A DNA stretch of 7,478 bases. Source: an uncultured Clostridia bacterium (GTDB lineage: Bacteria > Bacillota > Clostridia > HGM11327). The notes beneath the pieces are model-generated. The model saw nothing but the letters and a program-made list of their open reading frames with translations. It was not told the origin of the DNA and ran no database searches. Each line of letters starts with the position of its first letter. The stretch's first letter is position 1. Of this stretch, positions 1 to 5,886 are shown one piece after another. A program made the position numbers and the translations under genes. Location: the NCBI GenBank assembly GCA_905210525.1, contig CAJLXE010000073.1, forward strand, positions 1 to 7,478. The letters run 5' to 3'.

Positions 1-5
1 TTATT

Positions 6-106
6 CACAATGGGAACTTTATAAAAGTTTCCGTTGTGCACCCCAAACCCGAAAACCAAAACACGTTGTGGCTACTCGTCTGCCTTGCCGGTGGTCGTCG
101 GGTCAG
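6..106 (+). repeat. Repeat element copy A (hairpin plus 28-bp core)
   Basis: This non-coding element begins with a stem-loop at 6-38: a 15-bp stem including G-U pairs around a 3-nt loop, with arms CACAATGGGAACTTT and AAAGTTTCCGTTGTG. A CCC-GAAAAC stretch follows near 48-56, then a 28-bp core at 79-106. The same order (hairpin with a GGGA-CTTT arm, CCCGAAAAC, 28-bp core) recurs on the opposite strand at 519-395, and the core matches with three differences. This suggests two members of a dispersed, MITE-like or REP-like family. Neither target-site duplications nor a transposase gene are visible, so mobility is only inferred. The left boundary may lie outside the window. Confidence 0.5.
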
Positions 107-172
107 ATTGGGATTAAATTTACTTTTCTGTTTGGGGCATTTGGCAAGAATATTTTTTAGTCCTGCGTAAAA

Positions 173-210
173 TTTACAGTAGTAAATACCATTGATATTG
201 TACAGTACAA
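173..210. other. Two adjacent short palindromes
   Basis: An interrupted palindrome TTTAC-N4-GTAAA (173-186) is followed 11 bp later by a 13-bp palindrome TTGTACAGTACAA (198-210). Paired small palindromes can be operator sites, but no convincing promoter or start codon is next to them and the DNA is AT-rich, so this may be chance. Apart from these and the terminator at 303-343, nothing else was recognised between the two repeat copies (107-394). Confidence 0.2.
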
Positions 211-302
211 CAAATCGAAAAAATTATACGCATAAATTAATCGATTAAATCCCCAAAATCTATGTTTATAAAGCATACGCTTAAAACTGAATTCCAACAG
301 AC

Positions 303-343
303 AAAAATCCGAAGCTCATTACAATAATGAATTTCGGATTTTT
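303..343. terminator. Bidirectional intrinsic terminator
   Basis: The perfect 11-bp arms AAAAATCCGAA (303-313) and TTCGGATTTTT (333-343) enclose a loop that can pair further (CATT/AATG at 317-320 and 326-329). The hairpin is followed by a T-run on the plus strand (to 345) and has a matching A-run on its left, so it has terminator shape in both directions. On the minus strand it is the first classical terminator after the membrane-protein gene that ends at 528, about 185 nt downstream. Confidence 0.7.
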
Positions 344-394
344 TTACAGCTTTTTACTAAACACTCAATATAGAACCGTAAACTCAATACTCGC

Positions 395-519
395 CTGACT
401 TGACGACCATCGGCAAGGCAGATTGGTAAACCACATAAGTGCAACATAAACCGCAATTCTTGCGGTTTATGCTTACAGTTTTCGGGGTCAAGGGGGACTT
501 TTACAAAAGTCCCCCTTGA
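395..519 (-). repeat. Repeat element copy B, inverted relative to copy A
   Basis: Read on the minus strand, this element starts with a perfect 15-bp stem and 2-nt loop (519-488). CCCGAAAAC follows, then a second perfect hairpin with 12-bp arms (445-456 and 460-471, 3-nt loop), and finally a 28-bp core (422-395). The core matches the core of copy A at 79-106 with three differences. The second hairpin is absent from copy A. The strong hairpin starts 8 nt beyond the stop codon of the membrane-protein gene but has no T-run after it on that strand, so it is not a textbook terminator. It may still block exonucleases or fold the mRNA end. I treat the element as non-coding. Confidence 0.5.
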
Positions 520-527
520 AAAAAAGA

Positions 528-986
528 TCATGCAAAAACGTGCCATGCGCCATAAGAAACGGCGGATATAATTATTCCTGCGGCAAGAACGCCGAGCGCT
601 ATTGCGGGGAACGCCTTTTTCATACGCATATTGAACATAGCGGCAATAAGTGCGCCGGTCCAAGCGCCTGTACCGGGGAGCGGGATTGCCACAAATATAA
701 AAAGAGCCCATGCTTCATATTTTTTTACGAGGTCTTCTTTGGAGAGTGCCTTATTTTCCAATTTTGAAACAAAGCTGTCAAGTTTAGGCCATTTTTGTCT
801 GAGCCATGCGAAAATCTTTCTCACAAACAAAATAATGAACGGCACAGGAACAAGGTTGCCTATAAAGCTTAATATGAATGCCTGCCATAGAGTCAGGCCC
901 ATTCCCATTCCTATCGGTATTGCTCCGCGAAGTTCCACAACAGGTACCATCGCTACCAAAAACGTCAATATGCATTTTGTGAACAT
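528..986 (-). CDS. Small multi-pass membrane protein, COG2426/PF06695 family ('small multi-drug export' type)
   Basis: The product is 152 residues and strongly hydrophobic, with about four membrane segments (roughly residues 5-30, 34-57, 92-117 and 126-150). A basic, charged cytosolic-type loop lies in the middle (61-90). Two family-like signatures are visible: PVVELRGAIP at 15-24 and AIPLPGTGAWTG at 100-111. They resemble the paired re-entrant motifs of the wider DedA/VTT-like membrane proteins. The family carries the historical name 'small multi-drug export protein', but transport has not been well established, so the function should be treated as unknown. I chose the ATG at 986 because AGAGGAGAA lies 5-6 nt upstream. 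A longer reading frame to 1058 would add a 24-residue polar extension lacking such a site and is less likely. The gene is single, with its own promoter at 1072-1100, and is divergent from the phosphodiesterase gene. Confidence 0.85.
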   Translation of the reverse strand: MFTKCILTFLVAMVPVVELRGAIPIGMGMGLTLWQAFILSFIGNLVPVPFIILFVRKIFAWLRQKWPKLDSFVSKLENKALSKEDLVKKYEAWALFIFVAIPLPGTGAWTGALIAAMFNMRMKKAFPAIALGVLAAGIIISAVSYGAWHVFA

Positions 987-1071
987 ACAATTCTCCTCTG
1001 TTTTGAATAACAGTATTTTTTGCAATAAGATTAATGCACAATCAAACCTTTCTCTCAATACTGACTACTGT

Positions 1072-1100
1072 ATTATACAACATATAAGATTTTTTTGCAA
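1072..1100 (-). promoter_or_regulatory. Sigma-A promoter of the COG2426-type gene
   Basis: On the minus strand, -35 TTGCAA (1100-1095) is separated by 17 nt from a perfect -10 TATAAT (1077-1072). This predicts a start near 1065 and a leader of about 80 nt before the ATG at 986. The promoter faces away from the one at 1133-1161, so the two genes share a compact divergent control region. Confidence 0.75.
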
Positions 1101-1132
1101 TCACGAATTTGTAAACATCTAATGTATAATAG

Positions 1133-1161
1133 TTGACAGAGCATTATTTTTGTAGTAAAAT
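1133..1161 (+). promoter_or_regulatory. Sigma-A promoter of the phosphodiesterase gene
   Basis: A perfect -35 TTGACA (1133-1138), a 17-nt spacer and -10 TAAAAT (1156-1161) predict transcription from about 1168. The leader before the ATG at 1311 is therefore about 140 nt. A second TATAAT lies at 1125-1130 but has no acceptable -35 at the right distance. Confidence 0.75.
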
Positions 1162-1174
1162 TAACCAAATAGGA

Positions 1175-1310
1175 GCTTGCAGTCAATGCAAGCCAATTCG
1201 GAAGTAGAAAGGGTATAAGATTGAAAGATAAATCTTTCAATTCGCGTTTTGCGGCTTTTGTTGTCATACAGGCAAAAACCGGCCGCAATTTCGCAAGAAA
1301 GGAAGTAATT
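1175..1310 (+). promoter_or_regulatory. Structured 5' leader of the phosphodiesterase mRNA
   Basis: Three stem-loops follow one another. The first has 7-bp arms GCTTGCA/TGCAAGC (1175-1193). The second has 9-bp arms TTGAAAGAT/ATCTTTCAA (1221-1240). The third is larger (1244-1294), with TTGCGGC/GCCGCAA (1249-1255 and 1282-1288), an inner TTTTG/CAAAA pairing and an outer GCG/CGC. The last ends just before the ribosome binding site AAAGGAAG (1298-1305). This could be a translation-control leader. I could not match it to a known riboswitch class, and there is no terminator T-run. An in-frame TTG at 1221 preceded by AAAGGG (1208-1213) lies in the second hairpin. Confidence 0.4.
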
Positions 1311-2858
1311 ATGGAAAGAAAATATAAGAGAGTTGTGCTTATAGGTCTTGACGGGGCCGGAACATTTTTCCGACAGGCAAAGACTCCTAATCTTGACAAG
1401 ATTCTGAAAGACGGTTCCGTAACCTACGATGCAATAACATCGTTTCCGAGCATAAGTGCGGAAGGATGGGGTTCAATGCTTCACGGCGTTATGCCTGAGT
1501 GTCACAATCTTACAAACACTGTAGTAGGAACGCAAAGATATGATCCCGATTCGGAATATCCGTCCGTATTCAGAATAATAAGAGAAAAATATCCCGATGC
1601 GGTTCTCGCCTCATTCAGCGGTTGGAACAGTATAAACTACGGAATCATAGAGGACGGATTAGGCGTTCATAAAATTTCGGGCGCAGACGATTTTGTTACA
1701 GATCAGGCAATAGCATACATAAATGAAAACGAGTTTGATTTCCTTTTCGTTCAGTACGACAGCACAGACGGCGCAGGTCACCAGAACGGTTACGGTTCGC
1801 AAAAGCACCTTGAACAAATAACGCTTATAGATTCCTATATAGGGCGCATATATGACGCTCTCGGCAAAAGAAATATGCTCGACGACACGCTTTTACTGTT
1901 CTCAACGGACCACGGCGGCACACCGGGCGGTGTTCACGGAGGCGCTTCCGATGCGGAAATGCATATTCTTGTCGCAGCAGCAGGCAAAAACGTTATAAAA
2001 GGCGAAATGAAAAGTCGCAACGGCGTATCAGTAAGAGACATTACGGCAATAGTTCTTTTCGCTCTCGGCATAGAATCTCCCGATAATCTGCAAGCTGTCG
2101 TTCCCGAAAATCTCTTTGAAGGATTCGTTCCCGATTATTCAAAAATACATAGAATTGAGCCCGTATGGAAAGAATACAACAAACCGCTGTTTGCAGACGA
2201 AGCTTCATTTGAAGAACTCATTGCGGCGGGCAAGCTCAGAACCGTTCTGCATTTTGACGGAAACACAGACGACGCCACAGGCAAATCATCACCCGCGGCA
2301 GGCGGAAAGCTTGAATATGTTGACGGCGTGGAAGGCAAGGCTGTTGATTTGTCAAACGGATATATCTCGCTCGGCAAGTACAAGGTCGGGCTTGACAGCT
2401 TCTCATTTGCTTTCTGGTTCAAGCTTAAAGATGCGGAAAATGAAGCGCCCATAATCTCAAACAGAAACGCTTCCGTAAACGGCAGTGCCGGATTCTCTTT
2501 CACTACCGACAATAAAGGAATCGATTTTACATACGGCAACGGCGAATGGCAAATGAAGTGCCTTCACAACTTTCCTTATCCCGAGGGCTTCGCGGGCAAA
2601 TGGAGACACGTTGTATTTACGGTAAATCACCGTGCTCAGGGAATTGTTGTATATTACGATTTCGAGAAATGCGATGACCAGCTTTTCCACAGCGACTTCA
2701 AGACAATTACGTTTGACGCGCTCGATGTGTGCATAGGTCAGGACGGAACGGGTCAATATCCGGTTCATCTCAACGCGCTTATAGATGAAATGCTCATATT
2801 CAACGGAGTTCTTACTCAGCCGGATATAGATAAGCTTAAGAAAATGTATAAAAAATAA
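1311..2858 (+). CDS. Alkaline-phosphatase-superfamily phosphodiesterase/nucleotide pyrophosphatase with C-terminal LamG-like domain
   Basis: The product is 515 residues. Residues 5-290 match the type I phosphodiesterase/nucleotide pyrophosphatase fold (PF01663), a two-metal phosphoester hydrolase. Expected metal ligands are visible: D14 in GLDG, D153 and H157 in a DxxGH motif, D200 and H201 in STDHGG, and H209 in GVHGG. The nucleophile position in FPSISAEGW is probably S49, whereas NPP enzymes usually have Thr. Residues 313-515 look like a LamG/concanavalin-type beta-sandwich (LHFDGN, then AVDLSNGYISLG, FSFAFWFKL and a late IDEMLIFNGVLT), which usually binds sugars or other ligands. There is no signal peptide or membrane segment, so a cytosolic location is predicted, which is odd for a LamG domain. 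ATG 1311 is preferred because AAAGGAAG lies 5 nt upstream and the family starts just before this beta-strand. An in-frame TTG at 1221 would add 30 residues. The substrate is unknown; nucleotide, phospholipid head-group or other phosphoesters are possible. Confidence 0.85.
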   Translation: MERKYKRVVLIGLDGAGTFFRQAKTPNLDKILKDGSVTYDAITSFPSISAEGWGSMLHGVMPECHNLTNTVVGTQRYDPDSEYPSVFRIIREKYPDAVLASFSGWNSINYGIIEDGLGVHKISGADDFVTDQAIAYINENEFDFLFVQYDSTDGAGHQNGYGSQKHLEQITLIDSYIGRIYDALGKRNMLDDTLLLFSTDHGGTPGGVHGGASDAEMHILVAAAGKNVIKGEMKSRNGVSVRDITAIVLFALGIESPDNLQAVVPENLFEGFVPDYSKIHRIEPVWKEYNKPLFADEASFEELIAAGKLRTVLHFDGNTDDATGKSSPAAGGKLEYVDGVEGKAVDLSNGYISLGKYKVGLDSFSFAFWFKLKDAENEAPIISNRNASVNGSAGFSFTTDNKGIDFTYGNGEWQMKCLHNFPYPEGFAGKWRHVVFTVNHRAQGIVVYYDFEKCDDQLFHSDFKTITFDALDVCIGQDGTGQYPVHLNALIDEMLIFNGVLTQPDIDKLKKMYKK

Positions 2859-2888
2859 ATATACCGCCGCATTTGTATTGACATGACG

Positions 2889-2917
2889 TTGACATTGCCG
2901 CAGAAATATGTTAAAAT
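2889..2917 (+). promoter_or_regulatory. Sigma-A promoter of the CDP-alcohol phosphatidyltransferase gene
   Basis: A perfect TTGACA (2889-2894), a 17-nt spacer and TAAAAT (2912-2917) lie in the 92-bp gap after the phosphodiesterase gene. The two hexamers and the spacing are identical to the promoter at 1133-1161. Another TTGACA at 2878-2883 has no well-placed -10. The short leader (about 27 nt) carries the ribosome binding site near 2941. Confidence 0.75.
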
Positions 2918-2950
2918 AAAATCGTCGTAATATTACAAAAGGGGACAATT

Positions 2951-3487
2951 ATGTGGAATAAAATAAAAAATAATCTGGCAAATATTATTACGTCCGTCAG
3001 ATTTTTCGTGGCAATAGCTATACTCATACTTTACTTTACAAAAGCGCAGTATTGGCTCTGGAGATGTCTCGCTCTGTTTGTACTTGGTTCGCTCACAGAC
3101 GTTGTGGACGGCTTTGTGGCAAGGAAATGCAACTGCGTCAGCTCGTTCGGCAAATTGCTCGACCCCGTTTGCGACAAATCCATGATGCTTGCCATGATGC
3201 TCGTACTCGCTCTGGGCGGCTATATCTATATGTGGGTGTTCATAGCGCTCGCACTCAAAGAGCTTGTAATGGTGCTTGGCGCAATATTCTTTTTCAACAA
3301 AAAGATTGTCGTTATGTCAAACTGGTACGGTAAATTATCTACATTTCTGTTTACCGTTGCGGTTATAATGTCCATTTTCGGATGGCGCCCGTACTGCGAC
3401 TGGATTCTGGCAGCAGCCGTTATCTGGACGCTTATAACCATGGTACAATACGGCGTGCTCTATTTCAGGCAGCTCAAAAACGCCTGA
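2951..3487 (+). CDS. CDP-alcohol phosphatidyltransferase, PgsA-like
   Basis: This 178-residue integral membrane enzyme belongs to PF01066, which transfers a phosphatidyl group from CDP-diacylglycerol to an alcohol. The full catalytic signature is present: D50, D53-G54, A57-R58, G67, D71 and D75, with the exact family spacing (DxxDG, then AR, 8 residues, G, 3 residues, D, 3 residues, D). The N-terminus (N-x2-N-x-I-T-x2-R, residues 8-17) and the length resemble glycerol-3-phosphate phosphatidyltransferase (PgsA), usually 180-200 residues. The alcohol acceptor cannot be read from the motif, so inositol-phosphate or another polyol is an alternative. About five to six hydrophobic segments are seen (for example 18-30, 34-48, 77-95, 97-115, 128-143 and 148-170). 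ATG 2951 follows a GGGGAC ribosome binding site by 4 nt. The gene has its own promoter and is 92 bp after the phosphodiesterase and 95 bp before the isomerase, all in one direction. Confidence 0.88.
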   Translation: MWNKIKNNLANIITSVRFFVAIAILILYFTKAQYWLWRCLALFVLGSLTDVVDGFVARKCNCVSSFGKLLDPVCDKSMMLAMMLVLALGGYIYMWVFIALALKELVMVLGAIFFFNKKIVVMSNWYGKLSTFLFTVAVIMSIFGWRPYCDWILAAAVIWTLITMVQYGVLYFRQLKNA

Positions 3488-3582
3488 CAACAACAAAAAC
3501 AATATTGTCCGTTACTCAAAAATAAGTTTCGGGCGGATTCATAAAACATACTCAAAACAAACTTTATCAGGAGGATTTACTT

Positions 3583-4551
3583 ATGAAATTAGGTGTAGTT
3601 GCGGCTTTGTTCAACGACAGACCGCTTAAAGACGCGCTTGATTATCTGAATACTCTCGGAGTACAGATGATAGAAATAGGCGCAGGCGGCTTCCCCGGAA
3701 AAGCTCATTGCGATCCGGAGGTACTTCTTGCAGACGAAAAGAAATTTGAAGAATTCAAAAAAACAATAGAAGATTCCGGCATACAGATAAGCGCATTCTC
3801 ATGCCACGGCAACCCTGTACATCCCAACAAGGAAATGGCAGCAAATTACTGTAAGGATTTCAACAATACCGTATTGATTGCAGAAAAAATGGGTATCGAC
3901 AGAATAATCACATTCTCAGGCTGCCCCGGCGGCGCTCCCGGAGATACAACCCCCAACTGGGTAACCTGCCCATGGCCGGACGATTTCCTTGCCATACTGG
4001 ATTATCAGTGGAACGAAGTTCTTGTTCCGTACTGGAAGGAAGCCGTTAAATTCGCAGCGGCTCACGGAATCAAAAAAATTGCTCTTGAAATGCATCCCGG
4101 CTTCTGTGTTTACAATCCGGAAACTCTTCTCAAGCTCAGAGAAGCTGTCGGCAGTGACATAATAGGCGCAAATTTTGACCCCAGCCACCTTTTCTGGCAA
4201 GGCATTGAACCTGTTGCGGCTATCCGCGAACTCGGCAGTGCAATCCATTACGTACACGCAAAGGATACGAAGATTGATGCTATAAATACTGCAAAACACG
4301 GTGTTCTCGATACAAAGCGCTACACGGACGAAATTCACCGTTCATGGATATTCAGATCCGTCGGCTACGGTCACGATATGTCCGTATGGAAAGATATCGT
4401 AAGCAATCTTAAGCTTGTCGGCTATGACGACGTTCTCAGCATAGAGCATGAAGACAGTCTCATGGCTCCTACGGAAGGCTTTGAAAAAGCGGTAAAGCTT
4501 CTCAAGGACGCTATAATTTCAGAATCTGCCGGCGAAATATGGTGGGCATAA
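3583..4551 (+). CDS. Sugar phosphate isomerase/epimerase, xylose-isomerase-like TIM barrel
   Basis: The product is 322 residues of the AP endonuclease 2/xylose isomerase-like TIM-barrel family (PF01261), soluble and metal-dependent. Candidate metal or catalytic residues sit at the expected strand ends: E169 in IALEMHPGF, D199 and H202 in NFDPSHLFW, H225 in YVHAKDTK and E288 in SIEHED. The N-terminal first strand KLGVVAALF and the EIGAGGFPG turn are also typical. Such proteins interconvert ketoses, epimerise sugars or act on inosose-type polyols, and the exact substrate is not readable here. AGGAGG (3569-3574) lies 8 nt before the ATG, giving high confidence in the start. No strong promoter is visible in the 95-bp gap upstream, so co-transcription with the phosphatidyltransferase gene is likely. 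A terminator hairpin follows 19 bp after the stop. Confidence 0.88.
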   Translation: MKLGVVAALFNDRPLKDALDYLNTLGVQMIEIGAGGFPGKAHCDPEVLLADEKKFEEFKKTIEDSGIQISAFSCHGNPVHPNKEMAANYCKDFNNTVLIAEKMGIDRIITFSGCPGGAPGDTTPNWVTCPWPDDFLAILDYQWNEVLVPYWKEAVKFAAAHGIKKIALEMHPGFCVYNPETLLKLREAVGSDIIGANFDPSHLFWQGIEPVAAIRELGSAIHYVHAKDTKIDAINTAKHGVLDTKRYTDEIHRSWIFRSVGYGHDMSVWKDIVSNLKLVGYDDVLSIEHEDSLMAPTEGFEKAVKLLKDAIISESAGEIWWA

Positions 4552-4570
4552 TCCGAAATAATCAAATTAT

Positions 4571-4598
4571 AAGAGGAGACTTTGTCAGGTCTCCTCTT
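4571..4598 (+). terminator. Intrinsic terminator after the isomerase gene
   Basis: The perfect 10-bp arms AAGAGGAGAC and GTCTCCTCTT with an 8-nt loop are followed by a short T-rich tract (TCTTGTCT). It ends the plus-strand gene run. It can act partly in the other direction, since the left arm is preceded by ATTAT. Confidence 0.75.
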
Positions 4599-4686
4599 TC
4601 TTGTCTAAATTCGGATAAAAATTGCGCTGATACAATCAGCTTTATTAAAAACGTTTCCGGTCGGAAATTACGTTGTGCATAAAGCA

Positions 4687-4728
4687 AAAGCGCGTTGATT
4701 ATTTGAGGAGACATTAACAACGCACTTT
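4687..4728 (-). terminator. Probable terminator hairpin after the lipoprotein gene
   Basis: Arms of 11 nt (4687-4697 and 4718-4728) enclose a 20-nt loop. On the minus strand all 11 positions pair, one as G-U. On the plus strand the same position is a C-A mismatch, which points to function in the minus-strand transcript. The tract after it on that strand is only moderately T-rich (TGCTTTATG), so termination strength is uncertain. A perfect small hairpin (4626-4640) and a TTTCCG/CGGAAA hairpin (4654-4667) also lie in this 225-bp convergent gap. Confidence 0.45.
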
Positions 4729-4776
4729 CACTTCGTTTTTTTCGGGCATATTCCCGTTACCGTATTTTATTTACAT

Positions 4777-5646
4777 TCAATCTGTATATTTAACATTGAG
4801 ATTGTTTTCCTCGGCATATTTTGCCGCATAAGAGTTTCTCGAACATATTATTACAGCATTTTCGTTCACCGATTCCATAAGGTTTCTTATCTCTACAACC
4901 GAATCGGGAATAGTTATCGAATCAACATCCGGACCGAACGGCGTACCCGCAAACGGTCCTCCCGATATAGCTCTTACTCCGTCCGGAATAACCACATCTC
5001 CCAGTGTCCATATACCCGTAACGATTCCGTTTACAATAGAAAAACCACCGTTCTCCATTGCCCTTTCCTTTTCCCATGGAGCAATTCTGAATGCAGAATC
5101 GGCAATGTATTTTATGTTGGATTCGTCTTCAAATATTATTTCCCTGCAGGCATATGCGGTTCTGAAAACGTTATCCTGAAAATATTCAACAGTCGCGGGA
5201 ATCGTAACCTTCTGAAGCCAATTGTCGTCCGCCAGACCTCCCACGTGTATTTTACCGAACACATCCCAGCCTATTGCTACGACCTTATAACCATGTATCG
5301 TATCGGGCAACACAATTTCCTTAACTTCTTTGTTGTTCGTTCCCTCCGGAAGTATCATGGTGTGCAGCATGGCGGTTTTCGCCTCTTCATCTATTACTTC
5401 GTATTCATAATCCAGTTTGCTCGGGTCAAACGCTTCGGGCCCGGGCTCAGGCGTAGGCTTCGGTGTGGGAACAGGCGTCGCGGTGGGAACAGGCGTCGCG
5501 GTGGGTATAAGCGTCGGTTCAACGGTCGGCTCCAATGTTGCAGTCGGCTCGGTTGTCGGGGAAGGCGTTGTGCCGCAGGCAGACAAACAAACTGTCATAA
5601 GTGATATTACCAAAACCCAGATAAGCAATCTTACTATTTTCTTCAT
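4777..5646 (-). CDS. Surface lipoprotein with Pro/Thr stalk and BspA-type leucine-rich repeats
   Basis: The product is 289 residues. Residues 1-23 form a lipoprotein signal peptide (MKKIVRLL, a hydrophobic core, then the lipobox LSAC) with the lipidated Cys at 24. A stalk at 28-70 is almost all Pro, Thr, Ala, Val and Glu, including two TATPVP copies. Residues 108-282 hold degenerate leucine-rich repeats of the BspA/LRR_5 type (PF13306), with IVLPDTI, VTIPATVEYF, VVIPDGVRAI and ITIPDSVVEI strand motifs. The NSYAAKYAEENN ending is typical of these repeat tails. The protein should sit outside the cell on the membrane; such proteins bind host or surface ligands, but the partner is unknown. ATG 5646 is chosen over an upstream ATG at 5697 because a signal peptide starts there and AAAGGAGT lies 8-9 nt upstream. 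An overlapping ATG-TAA at 5651-5646 sits between that site and the start. The promoter is probably at 5776-5804. Confidence 0.85.
   Translation of the reverse strand: MKKIVRLLIWVLVISLMTVCLSACGTTPSPTTEPTATLEPTVEPTLIPTATPVPTATPVPTPKPTPEPGPEAFDPSKLDYEYEVIDEEAKTAMLHTMILPEGTNNKEVKEIVLPDTIHGYKVVAIGWDVFGKIHVGGLADDNWLQKVTIPATVEYFQDNVFRTAYACREIIFEDESNIKYIADSAFRIAPWEKERAMENGGFSIVNGIVTGIWTLGDVVIPDGVRAISGGPFAGTPFGPDVDSITIPDSVVEIRNLMESVNENAVIICSRNSYAAKYAEENNLNVKYTD
5465..5500 (-). repeat. Two perfect 18-bp tandem copies in the stalk of the lipoprotein
   Basis: GTGGGAACAGGCGTCGCG occurs twice without change (5465-5482 and 5483-5500), with a degenerate third copy after 5500. On the coding strand it gives the TATPVP hexapeptide twice. 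Identity at the DNA level suggests a recent duplication by slippage, so stalk length may vary among strains. Confidence 0.8.
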
Positions 5647-5709
5647 TACATTGTACTCCTTTCGCCGCCGGAATAAATTTTGTACGCAAAAACTCATATA
5701 CGGTCGGTC

Positions 5710-5715
5710 ATTATA
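5710..5715 (-). promoter_or_regulatory. Possible second -10 element for the lipoprotein gene
   Basis: A perfect TATAAT on the minus strand lies 64 nt before the ATG at 5646, but only weak -35 matches (GCAAGT at 17 nt) are present. It may be a secondary promoter or chance in AT-rich DNA. Confidence 0.2.
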
Positions 5716-5775
5716 CTGTTAAATATCATACCACTTGCGATTTTTGTCGGGATGCCACACCGCAAGATCAATTTT

Positions 5776-5804
5776 ATTATACTTAACGGTCACGTTTTAT
5801 TCAA
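5776..5804 (-). promoter_or_regulatory. Sigma-A promoter of the lipoprotein gene
   Basis: On the minus strand, -35 TTGAAT (5804-5799), a 17-nt spacer and a perfect -10 TATAAT (5781-5776) lie in the 240-bp gap between the glycosyltransferase and lipoprotein genes. The predicted leader is about 125 nt. No clear terminator for the glycosyltransferase gene was found in this gap, so some read-through is possible. Confidence 0.65.
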
Positions 5805-5886
5805 TGCTTTTTTATATCGAAAAGTTGACATATCCTACTGTTTTTTATATCACCGACAACCCGTTATATCAATGCTCCGTTTACAA

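Noticed and set aside
223..228. TATAAT-like -10 on the minus strand in the 5' gene-free stretch
   Set aside because: There is no -35 at a suitable distance and no gene starts downstream within the window. Such hexamers are common in AT-rich DNA.
319..711. Minus-strand open frame of 130 codons overlapping the 3' end of the COG2426-type gene
   Set aside because: It overlaps a well-supported membrane-protein gene in another frame, runs through the repeat element and terminator, and is rich in Arg and Cys without any recognisable domain or ribosome binding site.
631..1122. Plus-strand open frame of 163 codons opposite the COG2426-type gene
   Set aside because: It is antisense to a gene with family motifs, a promoter and a good ribosome binding site. 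It also crosses the divergent promoter region and has no domain-like sequence.
2457..2948. Minus-strand open frame of 163 codons opposite the end of the phosphodiesterase gene
   Set aside because: It is the antisense shadow of the LamG-like domain, with a composition typical of a reverse frame and no start signal.
4654..4680. Possible third copy of the repeat element, because CGTTGTGCA occurs both here (4671-4679) and near 32-40
   Set aside because: The shared stretch is only about 9 bp and the 28-bp core and CCCGAAAAC segment are missing, so chance is the simpler explanation.
5417..5722. Plus-strand Gly/Val-rich frame opposite the lipoprotein stalk
   Set aside because: The Gly-Val repeats are simply the antisense of the Pro/Thr stalk codons, and no ribosome binding site is present.
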